Positions 9,643 to 18,884 are shown, numbered from the stretch's first letter. The stretch: DNA of 64,000 bases from an uncultured Bacteroidales bacterium (GCA_944322575.1 CALUPK010000001.1:1-64000), one strand, 5' to 3'. Notes: a model not told the origin generated them from the letters alone. Translations and numbers: made by a program.

Positions 9643-9650
9643 CAAACATA
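9643..9650 (-). promoter_or_regulatory. Bacteroidota -7 box for panC
   Basis: Minus-strand TATGTTTG matches TAnnTTTG and sits 21 bases upstream of the panC start. No good TTTG -33 box was found at the expected distance. Confidence 0.5.
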
Positions 9651-9773
9651 CATATTTTCAGTGACTTTATGTAATTTGAGCGAAAAAATTTTGACATTTC
9701 CGATAATTCATTATAAATTTGAAGCTATGCACGGAATTTCCTTTAAAAATGATAGAACAAAGTATACTTTTTT

Positions 9774-11399
9774 ATGAAATTACTATTACTTGGCGATGAA
9801 GCCATAGCGCTGGCGGCTATACATTCGGGCATTTCCGGTGTCTACGCCTATCCCGGAACTCCATCTACGGAGATTACGGAGTATATCCAGAACTGTCAGA
9901 AGGCCGATCCGGCCTCTGAGCGTATCTTCTGCAAGTGGTGTACCAACGAGAAAACCGCCATGGAGGCGGCTCTCGGCATGTCTTATATGGGCAAGCGAGC
10001 CATGGTCTGCATGAAACACGTCGGCATGAACGTGGCCGCCGACGCCTTCGTCAACTCCGCCATGACCGGAGCCAACGGAGGCTTAGTGGTGGTGGCCGCT
10101 GACGACCCCTCTATGCATTCCTCTCAGAATGAACAGGATTCCCGCTTCTACGGCCGTTTCGCTATGATTCCCTACTATGAGCCGTCCTGCCAGCAGGAAG
10201 CCTACGACATGGTGCGGGAGGCATTTGACTACTCCGAGAAGATGAAGATTCCCGTGCTGATGCGCATCACCACCCGTATGGCCCATTCCAGGGCGGAGGT
10301 GTCCACCTGGACCCAGAAGGACGGCAGTGAGGACATCCGCCCCCAGAACCGGATTCATTTTCCCGACAATCCCAAGCAGTGGATCCTCCTTCCCGCCAAC
10401 TCCCGCGTCCGCAACGAACAGCTCATCAAGGACAAGAAGCAGTTCGGCCTGGATTCCGCGGAGGACCCTCACAACAGCTTCACGCCAGGAGAGGACAGGG
10501 GACTGGCCATCGTAGCCTGCGGTATAGCATACAACTACCTGATGGAGAATTTCCCCAAGGGAGTGCCCTGCGGTGTCCTGAAACTCACCCGCTACCCCAT
10601 TCCCCGCAAGCTGGTGGGCGAGATGGTGGCCTCGGGCGTGCACCGCGTCATCGTGATGGAGGAGGGGCAGCCCTTCGTGGAGGACAAGATCCGCGGTATG
10701 ATCGGCTCCGAGATACAGGTGGAGGGACGTCTTACAGGCCTGCTTCCCCGTACCGGCGAGCTTAGCCCCGACAGCGTCCGTGCAGCCCTGCATCTCAATC
10801 CCCACAAGACATTCCCCAAGGACGATATCGTCGTGCCCCGTCCGCCCGCCCTCTGTCAGGGCTGCGGTCACAGGGACATGTACGCCGCTCTCAACGAGGT
10901 GGCTGCCGAGTATGAGAACTCCCGCGTGTTCAGCGATATAGGCTGTTATACCCTCGGTGCTCTGCCTCCGTTCAGGGCTATCCACACTACGGTAGACATG
11001 GGTGCTTCGATCACCATGGCCAAGGGTGCCGCCGATGCCGGACAGTTCCCTTCGTTTGCCGTCATAGGGGACTCCACATTTACCCACTCCGGTATCACCG
11101 GCCTGCTCGACTGCGTCAACTCGGAGGCCAATGTGGTCATCATCATCTCCGACAACCTCACCACCGGTATGACCGGAGGGCAGGACTCGGCAGGTACAGG
11201 CAGGATAGAGGGCATCTGTGCGGGAGTCGGAGTCGATCCGGCCCACATCCGCGTGGTGGTGCCTCTGGCCAAGAACATGGAGGAGATAAAGAACGTTATC
11301 CGAGAGGAGGTGGAATATAAAGGAGTCTCGGTGGTCATCCCCCGCCGCGAGTGCATCCAGACCTTCAAGCGTCACGCTAAGGAGAAAAAGCAGCAGTAA
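9774..11399 (+). CDS. iorA: Indolepyruvate:ferredoxin oxidoreductase, alpha subunit (short form)
   Basis: 541 residues. It is the thiamine-diphosphate subunit that oxidatively decarboxylates aryl-2-oxoacids from aromatic amino acids, passing electrons to ferredoxin. Visible are the N-terminal transketolase-like domain (AYPGTPSTEIT), the CQGCGH motif at about Cys361-His366, and the TPP/metal region GDSTFTHSGITGLLDC...NLTTGMTGGQ. Archaeal IorA carries a C-terminal 2[4Fe-4S] domain; here the chain ends at KRHAKEKKQQ with no CxxCxxC cluster, so it is the short version. iorB follows after 30 bases. Confidence 0.92.
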   Translation: MKLLLLGDEAIALAAIHSGISGVYAYPGTPSTEITEYIQNCQKADPASERIFCKWCTNEKTAMEAALGMSYMGKRAMVCMKHVGMNVAADAFVNSAMTGANGGLVVVAADDPSMHSSQNEQDSRFYGRFAMIPYYEPSCQQEAYDMVREAFDYSEKMKIPVLMRITTRMAHSRAEVSTWTQKDGSEDIRPQNRIHFPDNPKQWILLPANSRVRNEQLIKDKKQFGLDSAEDPHNSFTPGEDRGLAIVACGIAYNYLMENFPKGVPCGVLKLTRYPIPRKLVGEMVASGVHRVIVMEEGQPFVEDKIRGMIGSEIQVEGRLTGLLPRTGELSPDSVRAALHLNPHKTFPKDDIVVPRPPALCQGCGHRDMYAALNEVAAEYENSRVFSDIGCYTLGALPPFRAIHTTVDMGASITMAKGAADAGQFPSFAVIGDSTFTHSGITGLLDCVNSEANVVIIISDNLTTGMTGGQDSAGTGRIEGICAGVGVDPAHIRVVVPLAKNMEEIKNVIREEVEYKGVSVVIPRRECIQTFKRHAKEKKQQ

Positions 11400-11429
11400 T
11401 GTCCAATCCGTAAAAACTTAGAATCCGAT

Positions 11430-12017
11430 ATGAAAAAAGACATAATATTAGCCGGTGTGGGAGGACAGGGAATCCTCTCCATCGCCACAGTCCTCGGAGA
11501 GGCCGCACTCACCAACGGTCTTCACATCAAGCAGGCCGAGGTTCACGGAATGAGCCAGCGCGGAGGCGACGTACAGAGCAACCTGCGCATATCCTCCGAG
11601 CCTATTCACAGCGACCTGATCCCCTACGGCAAGGTGGACATCATCATGTCCCTCGAGCCCATGGAGGCCCTCCGCTATGTGCAGGAACTGTCTAAGGACG
11701 GATGGATCGTAACATCGTCGGTGCCCTTCGTCAATATTCCGAACTATCCTGACAAAGAGGAGATATACGCGCATCTGCAGAAGCTGCCCCATACGGTGAT
11801 GCTGGATGTGGAGGCTCTTGCCAAGGAAGCCGGAGCTCCCGCACAGGCCGCCAACATGGTGCTGCTCGGTGCCGCCATCCCCATGATGGACCTCAGCTAT
11901 GAGGCCGTCCGCGACGCCGTGGCCAAGGTGTTCTCCCGCAAGGGGCAGGATATCGTGGACAAGAACATAGCCGCCCTCGAGGCCGGTTACCGCCACAGTG
12001 TCAACGCTAACAGATAA
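11430..12017 (+). CDS. iorB: Indolepyruvate:ferredoxin oxidoreductase, beta subunit
   Basis: 195 residues, the gamma-type 2-oxoacid oxidoreductase domain. It opens with the glycine-rich GVGGQGILSIATVLGEAA, followed by QAEVHGMSQRGGDVQSNLR, both characteristic of IorB/PorG subunits. It completes the two-subunit enzyme with IorA. A hairpin terminator follows 30 bases after the stop. Confidence 0.93.
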   Translation: MKKDIILAGVGGQGILSIATVLGEAALTNGLHIKQAEVHGMSQRGGDVQSNLRISSEPIHSDLIPYGKVDIIMSLEPMEALRYVQELSKDGWIVTSSVPFVNIPNYPDKEEIYAHLQKLPHTVMLDVEALAKEAGAPAQAANMVLLGAAIPMMDLSYEAVRDAVAKVFSRKGQDIVDKNIAALEAGYRHSVNANR

Positions 12018-12047
12018 CCATTAATAACCCGCTCACACCTTACAGAA

Positions 12048-12090
12048 AGAGGCTGTCTCCGGCAGATCGGGGACGGCCTCTCTAATTTTA
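12048..12090 (+). terminator. Rho-independent terminator after iorAB
   Basis: AGAGGC (12048-12053) pairs with GCCTCT (12076-12081); the stem continues with TGTCTCC against GGGGACG, allowing G-T pairs, around a short loop. It is followed by CTAATTTTA, a modest T-rich tail. Confidence 0.7.
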
Positions 12091-12106
12091 CAGCTGATTT
12101 GCTGTT

Positions 12107-12721
12107 TTACTGGAAAAGTCCGAAGAGCCTTGCGTCTATCTGGTCGCAGACCTGACTGAAGTCCTCCTTGCGGTCCTCGAACCGGCAGGTGTCCACGTCG
12201 ACTATCAGCAGCTCCCCCTTGTATTCCGATATCCACTGCTCGTAGCGGTCGTTGAGGCCCTTGAGGTAGTCTATGCGGATGCTGTTCTCGTACTCGCGGC
12301 CGCGCTTCTGGATCTGCTCCACGAGGTTCGGAATCGACGAGCGCAGGTAGACCAGCAGGTCGGGATAGCCCACCATCTTCTGCATCAGCTCGAAGAGGGA
12401 GGTGTAGTTGTCGAAGTCGCGGGAGTCCATCAGTCCCATGTCGTGCAGGTTCGGCGCGAATATCATCGCGTCCTCGTAGATGGTGCGGTCCTGAATCACG
12501 TTCTTCCCCGAGTTCTGGAACTCGACGATGTCCTTGAGCCTCTTGTTGAGGAAGTACACCTGGAGGTTGAACGACCACCGCTGCATGTCGTTGTAGAAAT
12601 CCACGAGATAGGGGTTGAAATCCACCGACTCGAAGTGAGGCTCCCATCCGTAATGCTTAGCCAGCAGACCCGTAAGGGTGGTCTTGCCGCTGCCTATGTT
12701 TCCTGCTACCGCTATGTGCAT
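12107..12721 (-). CDS. Deoxynucleoside kinase
   Basis: 204 residues from ATG 12721. The frame is open further upstream, but the P-loop GNIGSGKTT (residues 7-15) fixes the N-terminus as MHIAVAG. Other marks are QDRTIYED (the DR[S/T/Y] catalytic region), YLRSS and RGREYENSI (lid region). It phosphorylates deoxynucleosides for salvage; substrate preference (dA/dG or dC) cannot be read from the sequence. It stands alone, convergent with iorB, with a -7 box at 12749-12756. Confidence 0.88.
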   Translation of the reverse strand: MHIAVAGNIGSGKTTLTGLLAKHYGWEPHFESVDFNPYLVDFYNDMQRWSFNLQVYFLNKRLKDIVEFQNSGKNVIQDRTIYEDAMIFAPNLHDMGLMDSRDFDNYTSLFELMQKMVGYPDLLVYLRSSIPNLVEQIQKRGREYENSIRIDYLKGLNDRYEQWISEYKGELLIVDVDTCRFEDRKEDFSQVCDQIDARLFGLFQ

Positions 12722-12748
12722 ATTGTCTTGACTTAATCTTTCTATGTG

Positions 12749-12756
12749 CAAAAGTA
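12749..12756 (-). promoter_or_regulatory. -7 box for deoxynucleoside kinase
   Basis: Minus-strand TACTTTTG, 28 bases upstream of the start, in the short gap before the neighbouring AAA/nuclease gene. Confidence 0.5.
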
Positions 12757-12762
12757 AGGAAA

Positions 12763-14331
12763 TTATTGTGAAATCTTCCAGCCGGAGATGTTGTGTGTCT
12801 CCCGGTCGAAGCCGATCGCGACCTTGACGACGGGCAGGCCGCATAGGGCGAAGCGCTCAGGATACTGCTTCAGGTCTATCTGCTGCATGGCGGCTTCCGC
12901 GCCGGCGTCGAGCTTCAGCTCCACTAAGTAGAGTTTAGAGGCGGTGCGCATGACCATGTCCACCCTGCCTTTCGGAGTGCGGACCTCCACGTCCACGTAG
13001 TATCCGAGGAGGGAGAAGATGATGTAGAGCATCTGCTGCCAGTGGCCCTCGTAGCCGGTGTTGTCGGTGTAGGGGACGGTGCCGAGGAAGGTCTGGAGGA
13101 GGCGGAGGGCGCCGTCGAGGTCCTCGTTCAGGATGGCTCCGTATATTCTGGCGACGGTGGTTGAGGCCTCGGTGGTGCACGGAGGGGTGACATAGTAGGG
13201 CAGGAGGGAGCGCATCAGGCCTATGCGCACCTCGTTGTTGGGAATATCCAGCGTGTAGAGGTCAATTATCCGGTCGTATGCCTTGATGGTGATATAGCCG
13301 CTCTGGTAGAGAAGCGGCGTTATCTCCGTCATTCTCTCCGTCGGGGCATCAAACGCCGGGGCAGGGGCTGAGTTTCCTCCTATGCGTGAGGGTGTGACGT
13401 GGAATTTTCTCATCATCTCTATCAGGTAGGTCGGTGTGCCGCTGCCGAACCAGTAGGAGTCGAGTTTTGCGTTGGCGAAGGCCCTGAGGAGGCTGAACGG
13501 ATTGTAGATGTCTGGGGATGGCCAGGTGAAGTGGTATCCGTCGTATTTGGATTTCAGCTTGTCCAGTGTCTCTTCGCGGTTGAGCTCCAGCCTCTGGGCC
13601 AGTCTGTCGATGTCCGGGCTCATCTGGGTGAGCATCTCTTCCTCGGAGATGCCGCATACGGCTGCGTACTGCTCCAGCATACTGATGTTCTCTATGTTGT
13701 TGAGCTCGCTGAAGATGCTGAGCTGGGAGAACTTGGTGATGCCGGTCATGAAGACGAAGCGGAGATACGGGTCGCAGGCCTTGAGGGGGCTGTAGAAGTT
13801 TCGCATGACGTTGCGGAGCACCGGCAGGGCCGTATCCTCGTAGACTACGTCTAATAGGGGTGCGTCGTATTCGTCGATGAGCACGACCACTTTCTGCCCG
13901 GTCTGTGTGCAGGCGGTCTCAATCAGCCTCTTTAAACGCAGGTTCGGACCTTTGTCCTTTTCGGATTTCAGGCCGTAGATTCTTTCGTATCCTGAGAGTT
14001 GGTCATCCAACATCAATTCCAGTTGCTCCTTGTCCGTATGCTTGGCGACACTCATGTCGAAGTGCAGCACCGGATGCACAGTCCAGTCCTTTTCCAGCGC
14101 CTCTATGGCCAGTCCCTTGAAAAGTTCCCTTCGCCCATCGAAGTAACTGTGAAGGGTGGATACCAGCAGCGACTTGCCGAACCTCCTGGGGCGGCTGAGG
14201 AAGATGTACCTCGCCCCCGAATGAGTCATTCGGTACACATACTCAGTTTTGTCGATGTACAGGTAATTCTCATTCCGGATATCCGCGAATGTCTGTATGC
14301 CTATCGGGTAGAGTCTCTGCTGTGTGTCCAT
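12763..14331 (-). CDS. AAA-ATPase-like / PD-(D/E)XK nuclease protein, copy 1
   Basis: 522 residues. The N-terminal AAA-ATPase-like domain (PF09820 type) has RPRRFGKS (residues 47-54) as its P-loop and VVVLIDEYD (148-156) as Walker B. The C-terminal PD-(D/E)XK domain (PF08011 type, DUF1703) has GRVDMVM...LYLVELKL giving the D-x(n)-ExK residues. These proteins are often multicopy in Bacteroidota and have no settled function; defence or a selfish role is conjecture. The start MDTQQRLYP is shared with copy 2. The C-terminal two thirds are almost identical to the copy at 19941-21506. It is flanked by unrelated housekeeping genes. Confidence 0.85.
   Translation of the reverse strand: MDTQQRLYPIGIQTFADIRNENYLYIDKTEYVYRMTHSGARYIFLSRPRRFGKSLLVSTLHSYFDGRRELFKGLAIEALEKDWTVHPVLHFDMSVAKHTDKEQLELMLDDQLSGYERIYGLKSEKDKGPNLRLKRLIETACTQTGQKVVVLIDEYDAPLLDVVYEDTALPVLRNVMRNFYSPLKACDPYLRFVFMTGITKFSQLSIFSELNNIENISMLEQYAAVCGISEEEMLTQMSPDIDRLAQRLELNREETLDKLKSKYDGYHFTWPSPDIYNPFSLLRAFANAKLDSYWFGSGTPTYLIEMMRKFHVTPSRIGGNSAPAPAFDAPTERMTEITPLLYQSGYITIKAYDRIIDLYTLDIPNNEVRIGLMRSLLPYYVTPPCTTEASTTVARIYGAILNEDLDGALRLLQTFLGTVPYTDNTGYEGHWQQMLYIIFSLLGYYVDVEVRTPKGRVDMVMRTASKLYLVELKLDAGAEAAMQQIDLKQYPERFALCGLPVVKVAIGFDRETHNISGWKISQ
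12896..13461 (-). repeat. 566-bp perfect direct repeat, unit A (gene-conversion tract)
   Basis: Base-by-base comparison with 20071-20636 shows no difference over 566 bases. The first mismatches are at 12895 (T versus A at 20070) and 13462 (G versus C at 20637). The flanking homologous sequence differs at many positions, including synonymous ones. It covers the nuclease domain and part of the linker. Confidence 0.9.
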
Positions 14332-14379
14332 GGTCTGTGCGCTTTTGGGTTTCCAGCCTCAAAGTTACAAAAATCATTG

Positions 14380-14387
14380 TATATTTG
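14380..14387 (+). promoter_or_regulatory. -7 box immediately before the 14392 gene
   Basis: TATATTTG matches TAnnTTTG and ends five bases before the ATG at 14392, so the transcript would be leaderless or nearly so. No clear TTTG at -33. Confidence 0.4.
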
Positions 14388-14391
14388 CAGC

Positions 14392-15243
14392 ATGTTAGGC
14401 AGTGTCCCCAAAATATTGTGTTCTTTATTATTCCTGTCTTTATGCTGCTTCCTCTCTGCGGCACAGGGACAGCGGGATACGAGTGTCATCATCGACAGGT
14501 ATTTTTATATTCAGGACGGAGACACGATGCGGGTTGACCGGGCATACGTTCCTGGGGATGCTCCGGCATCTGTCAGTTATGAATCGGATAAAGCTCTGTA
14601 TGACAGCTTGAAGAACAGTGCTTCCGGCATCATCATATTGGAAGACGACAGTATTTCAGAGCGCAACGGGGTTGTCGCAAATGAAGCTGCGACTGCATCC
14701 GAAGAAGATGTTTCTGTCGTAATTCTGATCGTCGCAGTTGTGGCAGTGGTGCTCCTGGCTGTGCTTGCATTGTTCTTCCGGCATAGGGCCGCATTGAGAA
14801 AGAAAACCGCGGCATCAGTTCCTGCCTTCGACTCAGACTCCGTACGTTCCATCAGCGATCTTGTCTCCCTGCTGATGCGCCTTGCCTCTGAAAAGGACAT
14901 TTCCGACGGAATATCCAAGGACAGTATCAGGCAGCTCCGCTGTTTCGTGTCCGACAAGAACAGCCTGCTTTCGGCCATGCTTGCCTCCTATTCCGTAACA
15001 CATCCGGAGTTCGTCGGCAGGCTCAGGTCATACGGCCTCACCGATCAGGAGATAGGCTATTGCTGTCTCTATGCCGCCGGACTCAACGGCAAGGACATTA
15101 CTTTTATCCTCAACGACGGCGGCCACGGACACTATAACACGGCCAGTGCCCTCCGCTCCAGATTCGGCCTGAAGGACCGCAGCGTCAACCTCAGCCAGTG
15201 GCTGAAAGCCCTGCTGGCTGAAACTGAGAATGTGAAATCTTAA
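14392..15243 (+). CDS. Membrane-anchored protein with C-terminal LuxR-like helix-turn-helix (putative)
   Basis: 283 residues from ATG 14392; the frame is open further upstream but runs antisense through the AAA gene, and only this start gives a signal sequence (MLGSVPKILCSLLFLSLCCF). After a short periplasmic part comes one strong membrane helix (about residues 115-137), then a cytoplasmic region ending in TDQEIGYCCLYAAGLNGKDI...ALRSRFGLKD. That end resembles the LuxR/GerE-like HTH at the C-terminus of many Bacteroidales membrane regulators. I infer a one-component membrane regulator of the adjacent GLPGLI/receptor operon. No sensory domain is recognised. It lies inside the AAA-gene-bracketed island. 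Confidence 0.5.
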   Translation: MLGSVPKILCSLLFLSLCCFLSAAQGQRDTSVIIDRYFYIQDGDTMRVDRAYVPGDAPASVSYESDKALYDSLKNSASGIIILEDDSISERNGVVANEAATASEEDVSVVILIVAVVAVVLLAVLALFFRHRAALRKKTAASVPAFDSDSVRSISDLVSLLMRLASEKDISDGISKDSIRQLRCFVSDKNSLLSAMLASYSVTHPEFVGRLRSYGLTDQEIGYCCLYAAGLNGKDITFILNDGGHGHYNTASALRSRFGLKDRSVNLSQWLKALLAETENVKS

Positions 15244-15326
15244 TGTCTTGAAAATCAGTCTTGTGAAATAGGCTGAAATCCCCGGCTCTGAAACTGAAAG
15301 CATTGTTTTGAAAGTCTCCTCTGCCT

Positions 15327-15352
15327 AATTTTGAAAGCGTAACGCTAAAATT
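15327..15352. promoter_or_regulatory. Imperfect palindrome upstream of GLPGLI gene
   Basis: AATTTT...AGCG-TAA-CGCT AAAATT forms a nearly symmetric element ending 8 bases before the start at 15361. It could be an operator for the neighbouring putative regulator or a weak terminator. Nothing else is recognised in 15244-15360. Confidence 0.25.
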
Positions 15353-15360
15353 CAAACATT

Positions 15361-16236
15361 ATGCAAAAGGAAGTTATTACTGTTGTTACGGCACTTCTGC
15401 TGCTTTCTCCCGGTATGGCCGCGCAGCATGGCTCTTTTAGCTATTCTATCGATACGCCGTGGTTGACAGAGGTGTATGTAGACGATTATTACTATGGTGC
15501 GGATTCTATAGGTCAGTGCTTGATGCGGGTGGATTATGCGATGGAGATAATGGTGGATACGGTGCAGGGGACGGCCGTGGAGCAGATGATGGCACTTGAG
15601 GTAGGAAATAATGTCAGCCGCTTCTGCTCTACGGTATATCTTGGACTGGATTCGCTCCTTCAGTCCGGGGCATCACGTATAATGTACCGGAGTATTTACA
15701 ATAAAGTAAAATATGCCCCTGCGTTTTACAGTATGTTTTTCCAGAATTATCCGCGCAGCGGAAAACTTACCTGTACTGGTCGGGTCTGCAATACGGATTT
15801 CAAATACGAGGAGGACCTCCCGGAGATGGACTGGAAAATACAGAATGAAACGGATACTCTTCTCGGCTACATGGTTCAGAAGGCGGTCTGTAGTTTCAGG
15901 GGCAGGGACTATACGGCATGGTTTGCGCCTCGGCTGCCGATACGGACCGGGCCGTGGAAATTCTCCGGTCTACCCGGTCTTATATTGAAGGTGGAGGACA
16001 GCAGGGGGCATTATACGTTTATCGCACGTGGAATCTATCTGGCTTCCGGGGCGGTGGAGATGCCACGGTACCTTTTCCTCAAAACTTCCCGGAGGAAATA
16101 TATGGACGCCCTGTACATGAGTATGACTGAGTTGTTCCGGGCCTGCAAGCTTTATCTCAAGGATATAGAGATAAGGGTATCGGACCCGTCAGTTCTTGTA
16201 AAAAGTGAGTTGATGTTCGATTTTATGGAGCGGTAG
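15361..16236 (+). CDS. GLPGLI family protein
   Basis: 291 residues with a signal peptide (MQKEVITVVTALLLLSPGMAA). The name-giving motif is present as FSGLPGLILKVEDSRGHYTF near residues 200-219. Members (PF09697) are secreted or periplasmic, specific to Bacteroidota, and lack a known biochemical function. They are commonly encoded beside a TonB-type receptor, as here (6 bases to the next start). The family link is certain; a role in peptide or metal export or import with the receptor is speculation. Confidence 0.85.
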   Translation: MQKEVITVVTALLLLSPGMAAQHGSFSYSIDTPWLTEVYVDDYYYGADSIGQCLMRVDYAMEIMVDTVQGTAVEQMMALEVGNNVSRFCSTVYLGLDSLLQSGASRIMYRSIYNKVKYAPAFYSMFFQNYPRSGKLTCTGRVCNTDFKYEEDLPEMDWKIQNETDTLLGYMVQKAVCSFRGRDYTAWFAPRLPIRTGPWKFSGLPGLILKVEDSRGHYTFIARGIYLASGAVEMPRYLFLKTSRRKYMDALYMSMTELFRACKLYLKDIEIRVSDPSVLVKSELMFDFMER

Positions 16237-16242
16237 ACAGCC

Positions 16243-18870
16243 ATGAGAAGGAAATGCTCAATAGTACTGCTGATGACGGCGCTGCTATGCGGTGCTGCGG
16301 CAGCCCGGACGGTCGAAGGTACTGTGGTGGATTCGGTCACCGGAACGGCCCTGCAGGGGGCAATAGTGATGCTGAAGGACAGTGCCGGGAAAGTGGTGGA
16401 TTATACAGTGGCTGACAGCGGAGGAAAATTCTCGATTAATGCCGATGGTGCGGGAGCAGGAGGGTATATAGAGGTGAGCATGATGGGCTATGCCCCCAAA
16501 AGACTTGACAGCCCTTTTCAGGACTGGTATGAAGTGGCTCTGAGGGAAGAGGCCCTGGCTCTGGAAACGCTGGTGGTGAAGGCTGAGAAGGTGCGGCTGC
16601 GGGGCGATACGATAGAGTATAGTGTGCCGACGTATGTATCTCAGGATGACAGGAGTCTCGGAGATATTCTAAAAAAGCTGCCGGGGATGGACGTGACCAA
16701 GGAGGGTAGGGTGAAATATCAGGGCAGGGAGATAGGGAGGCTGTACATTGAGGGACGGGATCTTTTAGGCTCCAGGTACAATATTGCAACCCAGAACATC
16801 GATCCGCAGGACCTGGCCGCCATCGACATCTACGAGAACCATCAACCGGTGAAGGCTTTAGAGGGGACGGTCGAGAGTAATATCGCCTCCATCAACATCC
16901 GTCTGAAAGAAGGGGCCAAAGGGAGGTGGACAGGTGCGCTCCAGGGGGAGGCCGGATATTCCACGGCGGCCCCGCACGTGCCGTACTCGGCCAGTGCCTT
17001 CGGTATGTTCATCGGACGGAACTATCAGAGCATCAACACGGCCAAGACCGATGCGGCGGGCAACAACATCATCTACGAGTCGGATCCCAACGTATTCATC
17101 GTCGGTGTGGACGAGATAGAGTTCATAGACCGCTACCGTCCTGCCCAGATGCTGTCCGTAAACCATGCCCAGGCACCCATAGACCAGGACCGTACCCGTT
17201 TCAACACAGCTTATTCCGTGACCACCAACCACACTGTGCCGATAGGGGAAAGCACCGTCTTAGGCGTAGGAGGCAAGTTCGAGCACAATGCCCTGACATC
17301 CGGCAGCGAGGTGGAGCAGACCTATATGGAGAATGACGGCAGTGCCCTGTCTTTCATTGACCGCAACGAAGTGGGCTCAGCCTCGTACTACGCTTCCGGA
17401 GATTTGTCCGTGGAGGTGAACTGCCGGAAAGTGTATCTGAAGGACAAACTCCGCTTCGACCTCCGCGGCACCTCCGCAGGCAGCACGGTCTCCGGGAGTG
17501 AGAACCGCCTACAGAATGTGGAGGACCGGGACATGAACCTGCTGAACTATTTTGCCTTTACGAAGAATGCCGGGAAATGGATTTACTCCTTCAACATGTT
17601 TTCCCAGTACACGGAGAGCGGAGAACTGATGGACATCATGGCTCCGGATGAGGGGGATACAGCCTCACAGAGCGTAGACAGCCGGATATTCTACAATATG
17701 CTGAAATTCAGCAATCGTTTCCGCGTAGCAAAGAACCTCAGTCTGAACCTATATTCGTCCATTCCTTACCTGTACCGTACTTTCCGGACGTCAACGGCGG
17801 GAGTATCCCTTTCCGACCCTATGTTCTCGGACCGTATGGGCAATAATGTCATGCTGCAATATCTCAAGCCGAGGGAATACGCGGCTCTGAGTTTTACAGC
17901 TGGCCGTCTGCGCATGAATCTGGGAGTGGAGGCATGGTACCAGTATCTCGATTACCGGCTGGAGGAACGCTTGCATGACCACCTCTGGGCCGTCAATCCG
18001 TCACTGAGCGTGAAATACGATTTCGGCCCGAGGCTGTCTGCCTACCTGCTCGGCTCGTACTCCCGCAGCAGCGTGGACGAGCAGCGGATCTACGACGGTC
18101 TCATCCTCCAGAATTTCCGCTATATGTCCCTGGGCCGGACGGAACTTACCCAGAATCCCCAGTGGAATGTGGCGGGCAGCTTAGACTTCCGCGACCCCAT
18201 CTCCGGATGGTACCTGAAAATGGACGGACGTTACAATGCCAGCCGCTCTTTCCAGTACACCCGCTACTTCGTGGACGAGTACATCCTCAGCTGGCAGTCG
18301 GACGAGGTGACGGACTATAGCCTGGTAAGCGCGGATGCCGTCCTGTCGAAGGCCTTCCACGGATTCAGCGGCAAGATAGACCTGTCAGGCGGCTTCGCCA
18401 TGTCCTCCTCCAATATCAATCAGGAGGGGACGGTGATACCGTACCGTTCGTATACCTATACTGCCGGTCTAAAGTTCATAGGGGACATCGCCCGGTGGAT
18501 GAAGGTAGATTACAGCGGCGGGTGGTCCCTGAGCCGCTACCGCACCTCCGGCGGGCAGGATGAGGGGGACAGCCACGGGCTCAACCAGAAACTGACCCTC
18601 TCTTTCTTTCCTCACAGGTCCGTCTCCATCGATGTCACGGCCGAGCATTATTTAGACAAGTATGCCGAGGACAATCTGGTGCAGATGTGCCTGCTGGACG
18701 CCTCCCTGTACTGGTTTGTCTCCCGTAAATTCCAGATTTTCCTGCATGCTAAGAACCTGCTGGATACCCGGGACTACACCTACACCATGCTGAGTCCGCT
18801 GAATGTCACCCGTTACAGCTACCGCCTGAGACCTCTGAATGTGCTAATAGGATTTGAAGTCAAATTTTAA
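16243..18870 (+). CDS. TonB-dependent receptor-like outer-membrane protein with carboxypeptidase-regulatory-like domain
   Basis: 875 residues. A signal peptide (first ~20 residues) is followed by a CarboxypepD-reg-like beta-sandwich (TVEGTVVDSVTGTALQGA, about 22-105), a plug-like region (SLGDILKKLPGMDVTKEGRVKYQGREIGRLYIEG, about 135-168), and a long beta-barrel to the C-terminus (VLIGFEVKF). The layout fits the OMP_b-brl_3 receptors that accompany GLPGLI proteins, not SusC of polysaccharide loci; no SusD is present. The ligand is unknown. The gene is cotranscribed with the flanking GLPGLI and propeller genes. Confidence 0.8.
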   Translation: MRRKCSIVLLMTALLCGAAAARTVEGTVVDSVTGTALQGAIVMLKDSAGKVVDYTVADSGGKFSINADGAGAGGYIEVSMMGYAPKRLDSPFQDWYEVALREEALALETLVVKAEKVRLRGDTIEYSVPTYVSQDDRSLGDILKKLPGMDVTKEGRVKYQGREIGRLYIEGRDLLGSRYNIATQNIDPQDLAAIDIYENHQPVKALEGTVESNIASINIRLKEGAKGRWTGALQGEAGYSTAAPHVPYSASAFGMFIGRNYQSINTAKTDAAGNNIIYESDPNVFIVGVDEIEFIDRYRPAQMLSVNHAQAPIDQDRTRFNTAYSVTTNHTVPIGESTVLGVGGKFEHNALTSGSEVEQTYMENDGSALSFIDRNEVGSASYYASGDLSVEVNCRKVYLKDKLRFDLRGTSAGSTVSGSENRLQNVEDRDMNLLNYFAFTKNAGKWIYSFNMFSQYTESGELMDIMAPDEGDTASQSVDSRIFYNMLKFSNRFRVAKNLSLNLYSSIPYLYRTFRTSTAGVSLSDPMFSDRMGNNVMLQYLKPREYAALSFTAGRLRMNLGVEAWYQYLDYRLEERLHDHLWAVNPSLSVKYDFGPRLSAYLLGSYSRSSVDEQRIYDGLILQNFRYMSLGRTELTQNPQWNVAGSLDFRDPISGWYLKMDGRYNASRSFQYTRYFVDEYILSWQSDEVTDYSLVSADAVLSKAFHGFSGKIDLSGGFAMSSSNINQEGTVIPYRSYTYTAGLKFIGDIARWMKVDYSGGWSLSRYRTSGGQDEGDSHGLNQKLTLSFFPHRSVSIDVTAEHYLDKYAEDNLVQMCLLDASLYWFVSRKFQIFLHAKNLLDTRDYTYTMLSPLNVTRYSYRLRPLNVLIGFEVKF

Positions 18871-18884
18871 AATACCATAATGAC

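Noticed and set aside
10083-11375. 430-codon frame antisense to iorA
   Set aside because: iorA carries all family motifs on the other strand; the antisense product has no recognisable motif.
12033-12647. 204-codon frame overlapping the deoxynucleoside kinase in another frame
   Set aside because: Arg/Gln-rich shadow; the kinase frame holds the P-loop and has a promoter.
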